In this document: one piece after another, positions 29,129-38,900 of the stretch
Layout: each line of letters opens with the position of its first letter
Numbering within the stretch: position 1 is the stretch's first letter
Assembly: GCF_000422465.1 (NCBI RefSeq)
Contig: NZ_AULV01000016.1
Coordinates: forward strand, 1 to 64,000
Length of the DNA stretch: 64,000 nt
Origin: Paenibacillus harenae DSM 16969
Lineage (GTDB): Bacteria > Bacillota > Bacilli > Paenibacillales > Paenibacillaceae
Direction: 5' to 3'
The notes under the pieces: generated by a model
Database searches by the model: none
Seen by the model: only the letters and a program-made list of their open reading frames with translations
What the model was told of the DNA's origin: nothing
Program-made: the position numbers and the translations under genes

Positions 29129-30006
29129 GAAACAGATGGAACGATCGCATCGTCGATATTACTATCTATGCACTGTTGATCATGCTCTCTTTTACGGCTC
29201 TATATCCCTTCTGGAATACGTTGGTCATGTCACTGAATGAAGGCAAGGACACTTCTATGGGGGGGCTGACGTTCTGGCCTCGCGAATTCACATTCGACAA
29301 TTATGAGGTGATATTCAGCGACGAACGTTTCTTCCGGGCGATGGGAATATCCGTTGCAAGAACGGTGTCAGGTACATTTCTTTCCATTCTGGTTACTGCA
29401 TTAATGGCTTTCGCGCTAGCGAAGAAAGATTTGAAGGGCAAGAAATATTACATGATCTTCGGTATTATTACCATGTACTTTCAAGGCGGGTTAATACCAA
29501 CCTACCTATGGCTCCGGGAATTGGGATTGTTCAATAACTTTTGGGTATTAATTATTCCCGGGATTCTAAGTATTTGGAACATGATTGTGTTCCGCACGTT
29601 CTTTCAAGGGCTGCCGGAGGAGCTTGAAGAATCGGCTAAGCTCGATGGCTGCAACTATTACGGCTTATTCTTCCGAATCGTACTTCCTGTTTCGGGTCCA
29701 GTATTCGCGACATTATCGCTATTCACGGCAGTTGGCTTATGGAACGAATGGTTTAATGCCGGTATATTCGTGAATGATTCAGGGTTGCTTCCTGTCCAGA
29801 ACTATCTAATGAATATGATCAATTCCAGCTCTACCGCCGAGATGCTAAGTCAAATGGGCGGTGTCAGTGTAGTAACTCAGACTGTCACGCCGAAATCGCT
29901 CCAGATGACTGCCGTTATGGTGGTTACTCTTCCGATCATTATGGTTTATCCGTTCCTGCAGAAATATTTTGTCAAGGGAGTCATGATCGGTTCGTTGAAA
30001 GAGTGA
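29122..30006 (+). CDS. ABC importer permease, LplC/YtcP type
   Basis: This 294-residue partner of the permease at 28151 has six membrane segments, the EAA loop ELEESAKLDGCNYYGLFFRI (about residues 174-193) and the typical C-terminus FVKGVMIGSLKE. It overlaps the preceding gene by seven bases, indicating coupled translation. Confidence 0.92.
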   Translation: MVRNRWNDRIVDITIYALLIMLSFTALYPFWNTLVMSLNEGKDTSMGGLTFWPREFTFDNYEVIFSDERFFRAMGISVARTVSGTFLSILVTALMAFALAKKDLKGKKYYMIFGIITMYFQGGLIPTYLWLRELGLFNNFWVLIIPGILSIWNMIVFRTFFQGLPEELEESAKLDGCNYYGLFFRIVLPVSGPVFATLSLFTAVGLWNEWFNAGIFVNDSGLLPVQNYLMNMINSSSTAEMLSQMGGVSVVTQTVTPKSLQMTAVMVVTLPIIMVYPFLQKYFVKGVMIGSLKE

Positions 30007-30060
30007 TTTAGGGGCTCCATGCCTTTAAATATAATAAACAAGTTTGAGAGGGGTAATCAT

Positions 30061-31740
30061 GTGTTTAGGATAACAAGAAAGACGCTTTTCGGGGGGCTTG
30101 CATTAGTCCTCGCTATTAGTTTGATTCTGAGCGCTTGCAGCAATAAGAATTCGAACGGTGAACAAGCAAGCAATGCAAGTAATAATGCAGCCGATACGGG
30201 AACAAACTCTCAAGCTGCTCAAGGGGAAGAGTTACCCGCATTTGGTGAACAACCACTAGAGTTTAGCTACTATATGAACTATGACTGGGCTTCGCCAAGC
30301 GGGTATGGTACCACGGATGTCGTAACCAAATGGTTAAAAGATGAGAAAAAGATGAATTGGATTGAAATCGGTTCCAATGGCAATGCTCAGCAAAAATTCG
30401 GTACTATGGTTGCATCGGATACCCTGCCGGACGTTATCGCGCTGGATCCGAACACAGCGGAATACGAGAATTTGGTGAAAAATAAAAAGATGGTTCCATT
30501 GGATGCCTACTATGAGAAATATCCCAACCTGAAGGATTTGATCGACACGACTGCAATGGACATGATGAGGGCATCCGACGGTCATATCTACGGAATGCCA
30601 AGTTGGTTTGGCAGTTCAAGGAATGAGAACCAGATGGCAAGCTTTGGCTGGATCGTTAATCGCAAAATATATGCTGAGCTAGGTAAGCCGCAGCTAGAGA
30701 CATTCGATGATCTGTATGCTTACTTGAAGCAGGTTAAAGATAAATATCCGGATATTGTTCCTATGCAAGACCCTTCAGAAATGATGATTTACGGTGGTTT
30801 CGGTGATTTGCGGTGGTCGGATTCGCTTAAAGAGGTTCCGGTATTTGTTAACTTTAAGACAAACACGATTGAATCCATCTTCTCGGATCCGGCATATAAG
30901 AAAACAAAAGAGATGACCAACAAGTTTTATCGTGAAGGACTAATCTCTCAGGATTTCCTTACTCAAAGCGGCGATCAAGCAACGGAGAAGCTGAACTCCG
31001 GACGAGTTGCGATACAATCAGGCAATAATATGACCGGAATAGGACGGACGGCAAACAATATCCTACAGGCAAAGGATTCTGCTGCGGGTTATGATTATAT
31101 CCCTTACTTATACGCGGAAGGTGTAGATCCAGCTACAGTTGCACCTATCGGTTACGGAATGCTGGGTTGGAATGAAACAGTTATTACGACATCCGCCAAA
31201 GATCCGGAGCGTATCTTCCAATTTTTCGACTGGTGGGCAGGTGAAGAAGGACAACGAATCGGTGCCTATGGACCCCCGGGAGTATTATGGGATACCACTG
31301 ATAAGAATGGCGCGCCGATCGACAATGAGAATAGTCAGAAGATGTCTGCGGAGGAGAAAGCCAATCTTAAGATCGGCTGGAATCCGCTTGGTACTTGGTG
31401 GTTCCATAAGCTGGGAGCGGCAAGGGTTAAGCAGAACCCTGAGAAGGCTGAATGGGACGTCAGAGCCAGCTTGTTCTACGGTCAATTCGTCAAAACAAAT
31501 AACGACCAATTCAACGGACGAATGAATGTTGACTCCAAGTCCAAGCTGGGAATCGGCTTTGCGAGGATGAAACAAATTGTTAAGGATTACGAAGCAAAGC
31601 TTGTCTTTGCAAAAGATCAAGCGGAGTTCGATTCCTTATTCAAACAATTTGAAGATGCTTTGAACGCATCGGGATACAAGGATCTACTTGTACATGAGAC
31701 CGAAGTATGGGCGAAAAACCGGGAAAAAATGGGACTATAA
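30061..31740 (+). CDS. Extracellular solute-binding lipoprotein, LplA type
   Basis: This is the substrate receptor for the importer at 28151-30006. The 559-residue product has lipobox LSAC (Cys26), an Asn/Ser-rich linker to about residue 55, and a two-lobed binding fold. I start it at the GTG at 30061, seven bases after AGAGGGG; an in-frame ATG at 30019 adds 14 residues before the signal peptide and lacks a good site. It is closed by a strong terminator. The ligand is unknown, probably an oligosaccharide. Confidence 0.88.
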   Translation: MFRITRKTLFGGLALVLAISLILSACSNKNSNGEQASNASNNAADTGTNSQAAQGEELPAFGEQPLEFSYYMNYDWASPSGYGTTDVVTKWLKDEKKMNWIEIGSNGNAQQKFGTMVASDTLPDVIALDPNTAEYENLVKNKKMVPLDAYYEKYPNLKDLIDTTAMDMMRASDGHIYGMPSWFGSSRNENQMASFGWIVNRKIYAELGKPQLETFDDLYAYLKQVKDKYPDIVPMQDPSEMMIYGGFGDLRWSDSLKEVPVFVNFKTNTIESIFSDPAYKKTKEMTNKFYREGLISQDFLTQSGDQATEKLNSGRVAIQSGNNMTGIGRTANNILQAKDSAAGYDYIPYLYAEGVDPATVAPIGYGMLGWNETVITTSAKDPERIFQFFDWWAGEEGQRIGAYGPPGVLWDTTDKNGAPIDNENSQKMSAEEKANLKIGWNPLGTWWFHKLGAARVKQNPEKAEWDVRASLFYGQFVKTNNDQFNGRMNVDSKSKLGIGFARMKQIVKDYEAKLVFAKDQAEFDSLFKQFEDALNASGYKDLLVHETEVWAKNREKMGL

Positions 31741-31742
31741 GG

Positions 31743-31785
31743 AAAACCGGCACGAGGTCGAGTCATCGATCTGTGCCGGTTTTTT
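31743..31785 (+). terminator. Rho-independent terminator of importer operon
   Basis: ACCGGCAC (31746-31753) pairs with GTGCCGGT (31773-31780) and is followed by six T. Confidence 0.92.
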
Positions 31786-32051
31786 CACAAGTTAAAGTAT
31801 TATCCAGCATAATTCGAAATTCATGTGACTTGTTCAGTTTCCAGAAGTGGTGTATCAGAGATATCTGCAAGATTTGGATAATGAAGAATTGATATTCCAA
31901 TAACACTTCATTATTTCAATATGATGCAGAATATTGATATTAGAATTCGTTTTTATTTGATGTACAAGCGATTATGAATATGACTAATATTAGATCAAAA
32001 GCGGGCCGAGAAACATTTCGAGCGGCTAATACCTGATAAAGGGGGGGGATC
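31786..32051. other. AT-rich intergenic region before AraC gene
   Basis: After the terminator this stretch is AT-rich, and it ends with AAAGGGGGGGG as ribosome binding site for the TTG start at 32052. I could not pick a convincing promoter and see no other gene in it. Confidence 0.4.
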
Positions 32052-32921
32052 TTGAAGAACGTCTATTTGGAATGGTTCGCGAAGGATGAGCAGTTTCCGT
32101 TCTTTATTCAATATGGCGGACACGACGAGGACACAGACCTGCATAAGCATTTCGACTTCTCCGAACTCGTGATTGTGTTGAATGGGAACGCAACGCATAT
32201 TGTCCATAACGAAACCTCTTTTATTAAGAAAGGAAATGTATTTGTCATCAACGACGAAACCCCCCATGCTTACAAAGATCCTTATGATTTTAAAATTTGC
32301 AATATTATGTATCGGCCTGAAATGCTGCGGGCGGCCGGTTCGGATCTAAGGACTTCCAAAGGTTTTCAGGCGCTTTTCGTTTTGGAGCCCTTTTACCGCA
32401 ATATTCATCCGTACCAAAGCAAGCTCAGTTTGCCGATTCCCAGCCTGGATTATGTCTCTACGCTCATCTCTGTCATGATCGACGAATATAACAACAAGCA
32501 TCAGGGATATCAGACGATGCTGATTTCCCGGTTTATGGAGCTAGTCGTCTATTTGTCAAGACAGTATGACAATCAGGAAAAGGATATACCTGGTAATCTG
32601 ATGCATTTGGCGAATGCGATCTCCTATATTGAAGATCATTATCTCGAACCGCTAACGCTGGAGGAAATCGCGGTCAAATCTGATATTTCGGTCAGGCACT
32701 TGAACCGGATCTTCCAATCCTATTATCAAACGACCCCTATTTTCTATCTGCAACGGCTTCGTTTGGAGCGCGCATGTAATTTGCTGAAGCATACCTATCT
32801 CACCATTATGGAGATTTCCCACGAATGCGGGTTTAACGACAGCAATTATTTCACTCGTCTGTTTACCAAAAATTACGGTCTCTCCCCAAAGGCCTACAGG
32901 ACTGAATCGGTAAGTTTGTGA
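32052..32921 (+). CDS. AraC-family transcriptional regulator
   Basis: This 289-residue regulator has an N-terminal cupin (His-rich HKHFDFSELV near residue 34) and a C-terminal AraC domain at about 190-285 (LTIMEISHECGFNDSNYFT; LSPKAYR). The start is TTG, supported by an eight-G ribosome binding site. It stands alone between two terminators and converges with the GH3-like gene at 32955. Its target is not evident; the GH3-like gene or the downstream galactosidase region are candidates. Confidence 0.88.
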   Translation: MKNVYLEWFAKDEQFPFFIQYGGHDEDTDLHKHFDFSELVIVLNGNATHIVHNETSFIKKGNVFVINDETPHAYKDPYDFKICNIMYRPEMLRAAGSDLRTSKGFQALFVLEPFYRNIHPYQSKLSLPIPSLDYVSTLISVMIDEYNNKHQGYQTMLISRFMELVVYLSRQYDNQEKDIPGNLMHLANAISYIEDHYLEPLTLEEIAVKSDISVRHLNRIFQSYYQTTPIFYLQRLRLERACNLLKHTYLTIMEISHECGFNDSNYFTRLFTKNYGLSPKAYRTESVSL

Positions 32922-32954
32922 GCCGGCACGTTGAAGGTGCCGGCCGATTTTTTT
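32922..32954 (+). terminator. Rho-independent terminator
   Basis: GCCGGCAC and GTGCCGGC pair around GTTGAAG and are followed by CGATTTTTTTT. It separates the AraC gene from the converging GH3-like gene. Confidence 0.92.
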
Positions 32955-35813
32955 TCATTTTACAAAACGGAAAGAGCTCAAATGAACGCCTCCTTTCAAA
33001 CGGAGGTAAACATCGTGCCTGCCTTCCGCCCCTGTGAGACGGCAAGAATAGGTTCCCCAGCTTTGCCTGCCCCCCGAATGGCCGATATGACAAATGCCGG
33101 TAGGTATGCCATCCGGATTGTCCAGCCGCATTTCAATGGATCCGTTCTCGGTCGCGCAAGCGGCCCGCGCTTCGAAGCCGGTTGCGCCCGATTCGAATTC
33201 GACGTCGTGAAAGCTGATCCAGCCGTCCCGGCCGATAACGCTCACACAAGAGCCGGTTACCTCGAAGCCATGCTGACGAGCTTCACCGTCACGGCACTCA
33301 TCCAGAAAGACAGACGCGTAATCGTCATAATTTTCGGCACGGATCACGCGATACGGGTATCTCGGCGGAATCGTTTCACCGTGGACTTGCACGGCGGCTT
33401 CCAGGATAATATGGCCGGATGAATTTCCGACCATGATCGTATAGGGGCCGGTCTCTACCGCATACCCGTCGCGGGTAACGTCCCAGCAGGCAAAGTCTGT
33501 CCCGGCCAGATCGAATTCCGCCGTTCCCTTCTCCCCGGGCTGCAAGTGAATCCGTGTAAATCCGCGCAGCTCTTTAAGCGGCCGTTTCACTCTCGATTTG
33601 TTCGCCCTTATATAAAGCTGTACGACCTCGTCGCCCGGGCGCAATCCCGTATTTTTAACCGTCACTTTGACCTTCACCTGATCATCTGCCGTCATTTTAA
33701 GTTTGCTGAGCTTCAGATCGCTGAATTGGAAGTCGGTGTAGGACAAGCCATGTCCGAAAGGATACAGCGGATCGCCTTCAAAATACAAATACGTTCGTTT
33801 TCCTTTAATAATATCGTAATCCAACATATCGGGCAGATCCAGGACGGAACGGTACCAGGTCATACTCAAACGGCCGGCAGGGTTGTAATCTCCAAAGAGC
33901 ACATCGGCAACGGCATTACCGAGCTCTTGGCAGCCGTGAGCCGTATAGACGATTGCCGGAATGTTCTCCTGCGCCCAGTTGAGCGCAAATGGATAGCTGC
34001 CTATAATGACGACAACCGTATTCGGATTCGCCTTATGCACTTCTTGAATCAGCTTCTCCTGTTGCGGCGGAAGGGACAGGTCCTGCCGGTCGACTTCTTC
34101 CCTGCCGTTGATGAGCGGATGATTGCCGACCACGACAATGGCAACATCGCTGGCTCGTGCAGCGGCAACAGCTTCTGCAATACCATCGATAACCGGATGT
34201 ATAATAAATTTTTCGGAAATGCCAATCTGTGCATCGTCCTTCAGCCGGATTGTTTCGTCAACGACCGTTGCGATTTGGCCGTTCCATGCCTTGATCGCAA
34301 CAGTCCCGTCGTCCTGAGGAATGAAGTTGAACAGTTCTTTATTGTACCATCCCCAAACCTCCTTGGCCGACGCGCTTATTCCGCTTGCTTCGCACGTCAC
34401 GTAGCTGCCGTTGGCTGCAGAGAGCAGCGTGTGGCTCCCCAAGCCCCAATCGGTCAGCTTGAAATGTTCTCCGCTGCCTGCATCCTCTTTATTCGCTGCC
34501 AGAGTTGCATCGTAGAGATGCCTATGTCCGACAAATCTGCGGGTTGCGGCGGATTGCAGTATAATCCGGTCGCAGCCGTCCTTGAACTGAACGAAATTCG
34601 GGTCGAGCTTGCTTATGATGCCTTGCAGCGGCGTAACCTGATTAGGTGGACTGCCTGTGTAAAATCCGCGGCAAACGACATCTCCCAATGGCCCGATAAC
34701 AGCTGCGCTCTGCAATCTTTCCTTGTCGAGCGGAAGCATATTATTCTCATTTTTCAAGAGGACGACCGATTCACGTGCAGCCCTGAGCGCAAGCTCGCGG
34801 TGTTCTTGCTTGTATAGGACGCTTTCCGTAATTTGCGCATATGGATTGATTGCTTCGGGATCGAACTGGCCGAGCCGCATGCGAACGCGGAAAACGTTGC
34901 GAATCGCCCGGTCAATGTCCGTTTCCGAAAGCAGGCCTTGTTCCAAGGCTTCTCGAATCGATTTCTTTACAAGCCCGCTGTCATCCATCATGCAATCAAT
35001 TCCCGCTTTTATTGCCGCCGCCGCCGCTTCGGCATAAGTATTGCAATACTGGTGTTCATCGACGGTCTGTTGCATATCTGAGAATGCGGAAACGACAAAT
35101 CCGTCCAGCTTCCATTCATCCTTAAGAACCGCTTTTACATCTGGATGGCAGATTGCGGGGGTCCCGTTTATGGCGTTATATGCGGTCATGACGGAATGTA
35201 CGGAACCTTCGCGGACAGCAGTCTCAAATGCTTTCAGGTAATATTCCCTTTTATTGCGGGGATTGATGGATGAAGAGCTTTTCAGCCGGTCCCTCTCGTT
35301 GTTGCCTGCATAAAAATAGTTTAAAATCGCTGCTGTTTTGATATAAAACGGATGATCGCCCCGCATTCCTATCGAATAAGCTGAGTACATACACCCCGTT
35401 AAGAAAGGATCTTCGCCGAAGGTTTCATCCGTTCTTCCCCATCTTGGATCGCGGGCTAAATCGACCACAGGCGCACGGAGCATAAGACCTCGCAGACCGC
35501 TTCTGAGCTTGTAGTAGGCTCTTGCTTCATCGCCGATCATCCCGCCGATTTCCTTGATCAATTCGGTATTCCATGTACAGGACAAGCCCAAGTTCTGCGG
35601 GAAGACCGTTGTGGCGCCCTCGTATGCAACCAGACCTTGAACGGCGTTTCCGCCAATCCAATACCCCGGGATTCCGAGCCGTTTTACGGATCCCTGTCTG
35701 AATGGGATAAACGAGAGCTTCTCTTCAAGCGTGAGTCTGGAAACGAGGTCGCTGACGCGTTTTTCTAAAGAGAGTTTTATGTTTTGGAAAGGAAAGGATG
35801 GACAGGTGTTCAC
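32955..35813 (-). CDS. GH3-family protein lacking nucleophile and KH motif (putative pseudoenzyme)
   Basis: The 952-residue protein has the domain order of the active GH3 enzyme at 41405: TIM-like N-domain, a second domain carrying an inserted beta-trefoil (fascin-like) segment at about 425-520, a fibronectin-like domain at about 700-770, and a CBM6-like C-terminus at about 815-950. No signal peptide is present. In gap-free alignment with that paralogue the catalytic Asp (Asp245 there, motif VSD) is Ala243 here (VSAFSD), and the substrate-binding KHF pair (Lys167-His168 there) is Asn165-Tyr166 here. The GRE..DR segment of the acid/base loop and the DPRWGR motif are kept. The reading frame is intact, so the gene looks maintained. 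It may be a sugar-binding sensor or have altered chemistry. It overlaps the AraC gene at 35810 by four bases. Confidence 0.8.
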   Translation of the reverse strand: MNTCPSFPFQNIKLSLEKRVSDLVSRLTLEEKLSFIPFRQGSVKRLGIPGYWIGGNAVQGLVAYEGATTVFPQNLGLSCTWNTELIKEIGGMIGDEARAYYKLRSGLRGLMLRAPVVDLARDPRWGRTDETFGEDPFLTGCMYSAYSIGMRGDHPFYIKTAAILNYFYAGNNERDRLKSSSSINPRNKREYYLKAFETAVREGSVHSVMTAYNAINGTPAICHPDVKAVLKDEWKLDGFVVSAFSDMQQTVDEHQYCNTYAEAAAAAIKAGIDCMMDDSGLVKKSIREALEQGLLSETDIDRAIRNVFRVRMRLGQFDPEAINPYAQITESVLYKQEHRELALRAARESVVLLKNENNMLPLDKERLQSAAVIGPLGDVVCRGFYTGSPPNQVTPLQGIISKLDPNFVQFKDGCDRIILQSAATRRFVGHRHLYDATLAANKEDAGSGEHFKLTDWGLGSHTLLSAANGSYVTCEASGISASAKEVWGWYNKELFNFIPQDDGTVAIKAWNGQIATVVDETIRLKDDAQIGISEKFIIHPVIDGIAEAVAAARASDVAIVVVGNHPLINGREEVDRQDLSLPPQQEKLIQEVHKANPNTVVVIIGSYPFALNWAQENIPAIVYTAHGCQELGNAVADVLFGDYNPAGRLSMTWYRSVLDLPDMLDYDIIKGKRTYLYFEGDPLYPFGHGLSYTDFQFSDLKLSKLKMTADDQVKVKVTVKNTGLRPGDEVVQLYIRANKSRVKRPLKELRGFTRIHLQPGEKGTAEFDLAGTDFACWDVTRDGYAVETGPYTIMVGNSSGHIILEAAVQVHGETIPPRYPYRVIRAENYDDYASVFLDECRDGEARQHGFEVTGSCVSVIGRDGWISFHDVEFESGATGFEARAACATENGSIEMRLDNPDGIPTGICHIGHSGGRQSWGTYSCRLTGAEGRHDVYLRLKGGVHLSSFRFVK

Positions 35814-36655
35814 TTCCGTTCACTCCTTTGCCGGTATTGATCGGGTGTCATGTGCTCGAGCTTGCGGAAAGTGGCGATAAAGTGACTGGCATCGCGAAAG
35901 CCGGACGATGCGGCAATATGCTGAATGGGCGTCGTTTGTTCGCTAGTGAGCATTTCCTTTGATTTTTGAATCCGCAGATTGATCAGATATTGATAAGGCG
36001 TGTACCCGAACGTTTTTTTAAATAACGAATTGAGATGTCTCGGACTGATATTCAGCTGTTCCGACATCTCTGCCATGCCCAGATCCGGATTGTGATACTC
36101 ATTGTCCAGATATTGGACAAGCGGCTGCAACCGGCCAGCGAGGCTTTGGGTGGTTGACGTGTTAACCGTAGTTCCGTGCTTCTTCAATTGTACAAGAAAA
36201 CGATAAACGTCAATCGAATTGTCCAGACCGGTCGCGTCTTGGGAGAGAAGAGAGGATTCCAGCATCTGCCCGATGAGATTCTCGGGTTCCGTCCCTTCCG
36301 GCCAGCTGTAAACCGTAGAAAATTGGATGTCCAAAATAGACATAAACGGGGAGATTTGCGGACCGTCTATTATTAAATAATAAGTGGACCACGAATCGCC
36401 CAGACAATAATACTGATGGGGAACATTCGGCGGCAGCATGATCCCGTGACGGGGAGGAAGGGAGAAAGCAGATCCCTCAATGATAATCTTCCCTTCGCCT
36501 GAAACCGTTTGCAGCCAATGATGAAATGGATAACCGCCGCGTCTTATGACCGTCTCCTGAAACGGATTGTAACCGATACTATCAATGTAAAAGGGAACGA
36601 ATTGTTCCGGAGGCATCATCAGCAAGCGGACTTTTGTCTCAAACATAGGCATCAT
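35810..36655 (-). CDS. AraC-family transcriptional regulator
   Basis: This 281-residue regulator has an N-terminal cupin domain (PPRHGIMLPPNVPHQYYCLG) and a C-terminal AraC domain at about 180-275 (TPIQHIAASSGFRDASHFIA; MTPDQYRQ). It is the first gene of a minus-strand pair; the GH3-like gene begins four bases before its stop. It is divergent from the GH42/SGNH pair at 36888, which it may control. Coupling of a regulator to a GH3-like protein without catalytic residues suggests a sensing unit, which is speculation. Confidence 0.88.
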   Translation of the reverse strand: MMPMFETKVRLLMMPPEQFVPFYIDSIGYNPFQETVIRRGGYPFHHWLQTVSGEGKIIIEGSAFSLPPRHGIMLPPNVPHQYYCLGDSWSTYYLIIDGPQISPFMSILDIQFSTVYSWPEGTEPENLIGQMLESSLLSQDATGLDNSIDVYRFLVQLKKHGTTVNTSTTQSLAGRLQPLVQYLDNEYHNPDLGMAEMSEQLNISPRHLNSLFKKTFGYTPYQYLINLRIQKSKEMLTSEQTTPIQHIAASSGFRDASHFIATFRKLEHMTPDQYRQRSERK

Positions 36656-36887
36656 TACACTTCCGTTTTTTTATATTTTGTCTTGTTTTAAGATTATTAG
36701 TATATGGTGAGGTTGTCAAGGGTTTCGGATCATGAGGGCGTCTGTTACAAAAGCGCGCGGTTCAAACAGTCTGCTGCGGTATTTCCGTAATTTTATATAC
36801 AATTATTCGATATGTTTAAACCAGGGTAAACGATATATTATATTGTAAGGATATTTCTGTTAAGAGAGAGTATGGGGGTTGGTTTTG

Positions 36888-38888
36888 ATGAAAATGGGAG
36901 TGGATTATTATCCGGAGCACTGGGATTGCTCTATGTGGGAGCAGGATGCAAAGCTGATGCGGGAGACGGGAATAAGCCTGATCCGTGTGGCCGAATTCGC
37001 CTGGTCACGCTTGGAACCGGAGCAGGGGCGGTATGAGTTCGGCTGGCTCGATGATGCAATCGATGTTTTCTTTAAGCACGGAATCCAAGTCGTCATCGGC
37101 ACGCCGTCCTGTACGCCTCCGAATTGGCTTGTGGAACGCTTTCCGGATGTCCTGCCCCGGGACGCGATGCTGAATCCGAAATATCCCGGGATAAGAGGGC
37201 ATCGTTGTTATAACAGCCCTTCCATGCGTGTCTTTACGGAGAGAATTGTGGAGAAGCTGGCTTCTCACTATGCCAAACACCCCGCGGTGACCGGTTGGCA
37301 GATCGATAATGAGTTCAGCCTGAACGAGTGTCATTGCGAGATTTGCAACGAGCGGTTTCGCGAATGGCTTTCGAAGAAGTACGGTACTTTGAAGGCCTTG
37401 AACCAGGCTTGGGGTACGGTTGTCTGGAGCGGTGAATATAGCGCCTGGACGCAAATTTCTACCCCGTTAGGCGGTACAAGCTTCAGGAATCCGTCTTATC
37501 TGCTCGACTGGAAGCGGTTCGAAACCGATTCCGTAGTGGAATTTCAACAATTGCAATTGAGCATCCTGCGCAAATGTTGTCCGGACCATTTCGTCACTCA
37601 TAATATTTGGAGTTATCCGATGTCTCTCGATTATTACAAGCTTTGCGAGGAATTGGACTTTGCTTCTCTCGATTATTACCCCGGCACGAGCCCCGAGAAA
37701 TCGGTTTCGGGCGGATACAACGGCGCGTTGACACTCGATTTAACCCGGGGCATCAAGAGACGCAATTTCTGGATCATGGAAACGATCAGCGGTCCTCCCG
37801 GATGCTGGTTTCCGATGTGGCGGACTCCGCAGCCCGGATTTATTCGGGCCTTCGCTTGGCAATGCATGGCCCGCGGCGCCGACACGCTCGTTCATTTCCG
37901 GTGGCGAAGCGCTCCGTTCGGCGCCGAACAATTTTGGCACGGATTAATTGACCACAGCAATGTACCCGGCAGACGATTCGAGGAATATCGGATGTTATGC
38001 GATGAAGTAAACCGGCTTTCTCCTGTCTTGGCGGAATCGGAGGTGCTTGGCGAGGCTGCCGTTCTCCATTCGCACGACTTGTACAATGCGTTCGCGATTC
38101 AGCCCCAGGCAGAAGGAATGGATTATTTCGAGAATCTGAAGCTTTATCATCGGGCTCTGACCAAATCGGGCATTCTGACGGATGTCGTGAATACAACGGA
38201 CAATCTGGACAGGTATCGCCTTATTATTGCGCCGTCGCTCTATTTGTTGGATGAAAACCTGGCGGATAAGCTGAAGAATTGCGTAAAGAACGGAGCCACC
38301 TTAATCTTGACGAATCGTACCGGCGTGAAAAACCCGAACAACGTTTGTTGGATTCATCCGCTGCCTGGCCAGTTGGCCGAGGCGGCAGGGGTAACCGTAG
38401 CCGAATACGATCCGGTCGGCAATGACGTTCATACGATCCGTATGACGGATGGGAAAACGCATACCTGCAGTCAGTGGTGCGATATTCTGGAACCTGCCGG
38501 CGCCGAGACGATTGCTTGGTATGAGGACGATTTCTTCGCGGGGAAACCGGCTGTAACGGTTCATGCATGGGGTGAGGGCAAAGTGTACTATATTGGCACC
38601 GTTGCCGAGGAAAGCTTCTACCTGGATTTATTCGGGAAGGCTGCCGACGAGTCCGGAGTAACCCGTTTTGCCGTTTTGCCGGAGGGGGTTCAGATTTCGA
38701 TACGCCGGAAGGGAACGGCGCGTTATTTATTCGTGTTGAATCTCTCGCGGAAGAAACAGACAGTCGAGTTGGGGGGCGCGTATTCGAGTCTTCTGCGAGA
38801 GGAGCCGGTTGGTCCTGTTATAGAGCTGGAGCCGTATGCGGTGGAAATCGTCAAGCTTGTTGAAGACGACATCTTTTGTATAAAATAG
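36888..38888 (+). CDS. Beta-galactosidase, GH42
   Basis: This cytoplasmic enzyme (666 residues) cleaves terminal beta-galactosides, typically from plant galactans and galacto-oligosaccharides. The N-terminal motif MGVDYYPEHW is characteristic. WQIDNEF places the acid/base Glu142 and FWIMETISGP the nucleophile Glu298. A GATase-like trimerisation domain follows at about 390-590 and a short beta-domain ends the protein. Three Cys (about 144-153, in the ECHCEIC stretch) may bind zinc, as in other GH42 proteins. I use the ATG at 36888; GGGGG lies nine bases upstream. It is followed 12 bases later by an SGNH esterase, presumably in one transcript. Confidence 0.92.
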   Translation: MKMGVDYYPEHWDCSMWEQDAKLMRETGISLIRVAEFAWSRLEPEQGRYEFGWLDDAIDVFFKHGIQVVIGTPSCTPPNWLVERFPDVLPRDAMLNPKYPGIRGHRCYNSPSMRVFTERIVEKLASHYAKHPAVTGWQIDNEFSLNECHCEICNERFREWLSKKYGTLKALNQAWGTVVWSGEYSAWTQISTPLGGTSFRNPSYLLDWKRFETDSVVEFQQLQLSILRKCCPDHFVTHNIWSYPMSLDYYKLCEELDFASLDYYPGTSPEKSVSGGYNGALTLDLTRGIKRRNFWIMETISGPPGCWFPMWRTPQPGFIRAFAWQCMARGADTLVHFRWRSAPFGAEQFWHGLIDHSNVPGRRFEEYRMLCDEVNRLSPVLAESEVLGEAAVLHSHDLYNAFAIQPQAEGMDYFENLKLYHRALTKSGILTDVVNTTDNLDRYRLIIAPSLYLLDENLADKLKNCVKNGATLILTNRTGVKNPNNVCWIHPLPGQLAEAAGVTVAEYDPVGNDVHTIRMTDGKTHTCSQWCDILEPAGAETIAWYEDDFFAGKPAVTVHAWGEGKVYYIGTVAEESFYLDLFGKAADESGVTRFAVLPEGVQISIRRKGTARYLFVLNLSRKKQTVELGGAYSSLLREEPVGPVIELEPYAVEIVKLVEDDIFCIK

Positions 38889-38900
38889 GAGGAATTCTCA

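Noticed and set aside
33546..34817. 423-codon plus-strand open frame
   Set aside because: It lies wholly antisense to the GH3-like gene at 32955, has no ribosome binding site, and its translation has no recognisable domain. It reflects codon bias on the opposite strand.
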